From NCBI GenBank assembly GCA_937929805.1, contig CALFUT010000016.1, forward strand, positions 1 through 64,000: a DNA stretch of 64,000 nucleotides, written 5' to 3'. Positions 62,703-64,000 of this stretch are shown here, in pieces. The DNA is from an uncultured Pirellulaceae bacterium. GTDB lineage: Bacteria; Planctomycetota; Planctomycetia; Pirellulales; Pirellulaceae. Numbering within the stretch: the first letter of the stretch is position 1; every line of letters begins with the position of its first letter. The position numbers and the translations under genes are program-made. Under the pieces are notes generated by a model that was not told the origin of the DNA, made no database searches, and was given only the letters and a program-made list of their open reading frames with translations.

Positions 62703-64000
62703 CTAACGGCGGTCAGTACCGTCACCTGCAGCCGTCGAAGCACTTGGGCTCTCGTTGAATTTTTCATCGCACCATTTTTTCCATGAAGCGACCAACTTGC
62801 TTCGATCACCCGATCCATCAGCAAGCGACTCACCGGACCAGTGTTCCAACAACGCCAGAGCCGATCGCACCGAAGCCTTGTCGTTTCGCTCGGCAACACC
62901 AACCAGTTCGCGGAAGTGCCGGCCGTCTCGCGGTTTGCGGGCCACGGACTTCAATGCGTTAAGAACCTCCGGCGTGGTCGATGGCTCCAAAACAGGAATG
63001 GTACTGACTAGGTATGACCAGTTCTCTCCTTCAGGCTGTTGAGCCAACCCGATCGCGATATCGCTGCGGCGGTAGTCTTCCTGCTGCCACAACTTACGAA
63101 GGTAGACCATCGATTGCTCATCACCACTTTGAGCCAACAGTGCAATCACACCTAGGCGAATTTGCAACGATCGAGCGTCTTTCTTACCGGCAAAATCCTT
63201 ATCTAGGTTGATTAGCCGACTCAGCATCTTGTCGTCCAGCTTTACCGGAACGTGATAGAACACGGGAATCAATGCACTGACGTAGTCCATCGGGTGATCT
63301 AAGACTTCATCCAAATGAGCCGCATTGACGAACTCGCTGCAATCATCCAACGCCAGATCGATGTAGCCTTGGTAGCTGGAACCAACCTGCTTGATGGACT
63401 TTGAAGATTGCATAAAACGAAGCATGGCTAACAGCTCATCATCGGTCATGTCTGCCGCTGAAGCACGAAGCTGCATCGCCACAGCCAGTCGTTCTGAATG
63501 CTTGACGTCGTCATCACCAAGATAGGTCTCAAGACGACCTTCAAGCGATGCGGCTTTCAGATATCCAAGCAATCGAGCCAGCTCCAAGTTGATGATCGAA
63601 TCAGCCGATGGAAACTCGCTGGCGATTCGGCGTGCGAAACCTGGAATATCAGATGGAGCAACCTGAGCCTGAACCAATGCCAACTGCATGACTCGTAACA
63701 TGTCGACAAAATCCGTATCGCTGACAAAACCGTCCATGAACTTGCTCCCACGAGCAAGAATATTGTAAGACGTTTCCAGTTTTGGTTCCGCAATCGCAAG
63801 AGCAGCCGCTCCTTGGATGAACACGCGTTTGTCATCAGTGGTCAGAATCTCTTCCTTCCATCTTGCTGACGGGATTCTTTCCAATAAGCGTCGTGCCACG
63901 AATGCTTCGGTTCGGTCTTCGGAAGCCAGCAGCGACTTCAATGTAGAAAACTCAGGCTCAACCCCAAGCGACAGCATCGCCTCGGCAGCGGCTCGTCGCA
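62703..64000 (-). CDS. HEAT-repeat protein, 5' end beyond the window
   Basis: The frame stays open past the apparent ATG at 63977 to the window edge (RRAAAEAMLSLG), so this is the C-terminal part of a larger protein. About 430 residues are visible. They consist of helical repeats of roughly 35 residues, such as SLLASEDRTEAFVARRLLERIPSARW and LLAMLRFMQSSKSIKQVG, consistent with HEAT/PBS-lyase-type repeats. HEAT-repeat segments of this kind are common at the C-terminus of planctomycete cytochrome-linked secreted proteins, but the diagnostic part lies outside. The C-terminus ends with DEKFNESPSASTAAGDG. Confidence 0.7.
   Translation of the reverse strand, partial: RRAAAEAMLSLGVEPEFSTLKSLLASEDRTEAFVARRLLERIPSARWKEEILTTDDKRVFIQGAAALAIAEPKLETSYNILARGSKFMDGFVSDTDFVDMLRVMQLALVQAQVAPSDIPGFARRIASEFPSADSIINLELARLLGYLKAASLEGRLETYLGDDDVKHSERLAVAMQLRASAADMTDDELLAMLRFMQSSKSIKQVGSSYQGYIDLALDDCSEFVNAAHLDEVLDHPMDYVSALIPVFYHVPVKLDDKMLSRLINLDKDFAGKKDARSLQIRLGVIALLAQSGDEQSMVYLRKLWQQEDYRRSDIAIGLAQQPEGENWSYLVSTIPVLEPSTTPEVLNALKSVARKPRDGRHFRELVGVAERNDKASVRSALALLEHWSGESLADGSGDRSKLVASWKKWCDEKFNESPSASTAAGDGTDRR

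Overview
The window looks like a chromosome segment of a planctomycete, most likely a marine Pirellulaceae member close to Rhodopirellula. This is inferred from GC of roughly 53-55 percent by eye, large secreted proteins of planctomycete type, several ECF sigma factors, a planctomycete-type prepilin cluster, and intergenic space crowded with dispersed repeats. It has one tRNA gene, no rRNA, no CRISPR array and no recognisable prophage.

Layout. (a) 0.9-8 kb: three small coiled-coil or tail-anchored membrane proteins; on the other strand a two-gene operon with a secreted TPR-CHAT protein (catalytic residues apparently lost) and a C25 (gingipain-like) peptidase that keeps its His/Cys pair; then a small lipoprotein. 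(b) 8-18 kb: a conserved hypothetical, an LptD/OstA-like outer-membrane protein, cutA, folP, gyrA, and a REP-associated transposase (RAYT) framed by its REP palindromes. (c) 18.4-38 kb: a same-strand type II secretion/type IV pilus cluster with two GspE-like ATPases, PilT, GspF, four prepilin-like proteins with the Glu5 motif and a giant GspK-like protein, followed at the upstream end by a secreted helical protein. (d) 38-45 kb: a large secreted hypothetical, a DUF6580-like membrane protein with a DUF4430-like lipoprotein, a 3-hydroxyacyl-CoA dehydrogenase, and an ECF sigma factor with an FHA protein. (e) 45-50 kb: tRNA-Gly(GCC), a MITE-like element, trigger factor and two ClpP paralogues. (f) 50-64 kb: secreted hypotheticals, rsmD, three tandem secreted cyclophilin-type proteins, nth, a dicarboxylate symporter with a MazG-like hydrolase, a second ECF sigma factor with a mini zinc-finger protein, and a HEAT-repeat protein cut by the window edge.

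The most unusual theme is the repeat load and where it sits. At least three families start with GTAG followed by a palindrome; one of them surrounds a RAYT gene, and its GTAAGTAG end supplies the stop codons of both gyrA and the RAYT. Other repeats (7-bp tandem arrays and a 60/222-bp array) lie inside coding sequence exactly where the prepilin leader peptides are encoded, the part that prepilin peptidase removes. One pseudopilin has a predicted leader of 271 residues made of repeats. This suggests that disposable leaders act as a safe harbour for in-frame repeat expansion, which I regard as the best candidate here for something not described before.

Start codons were chosen by ribosome-binding site, signal peptide position and neighbour overlap; several remain uncertain and are flagged.
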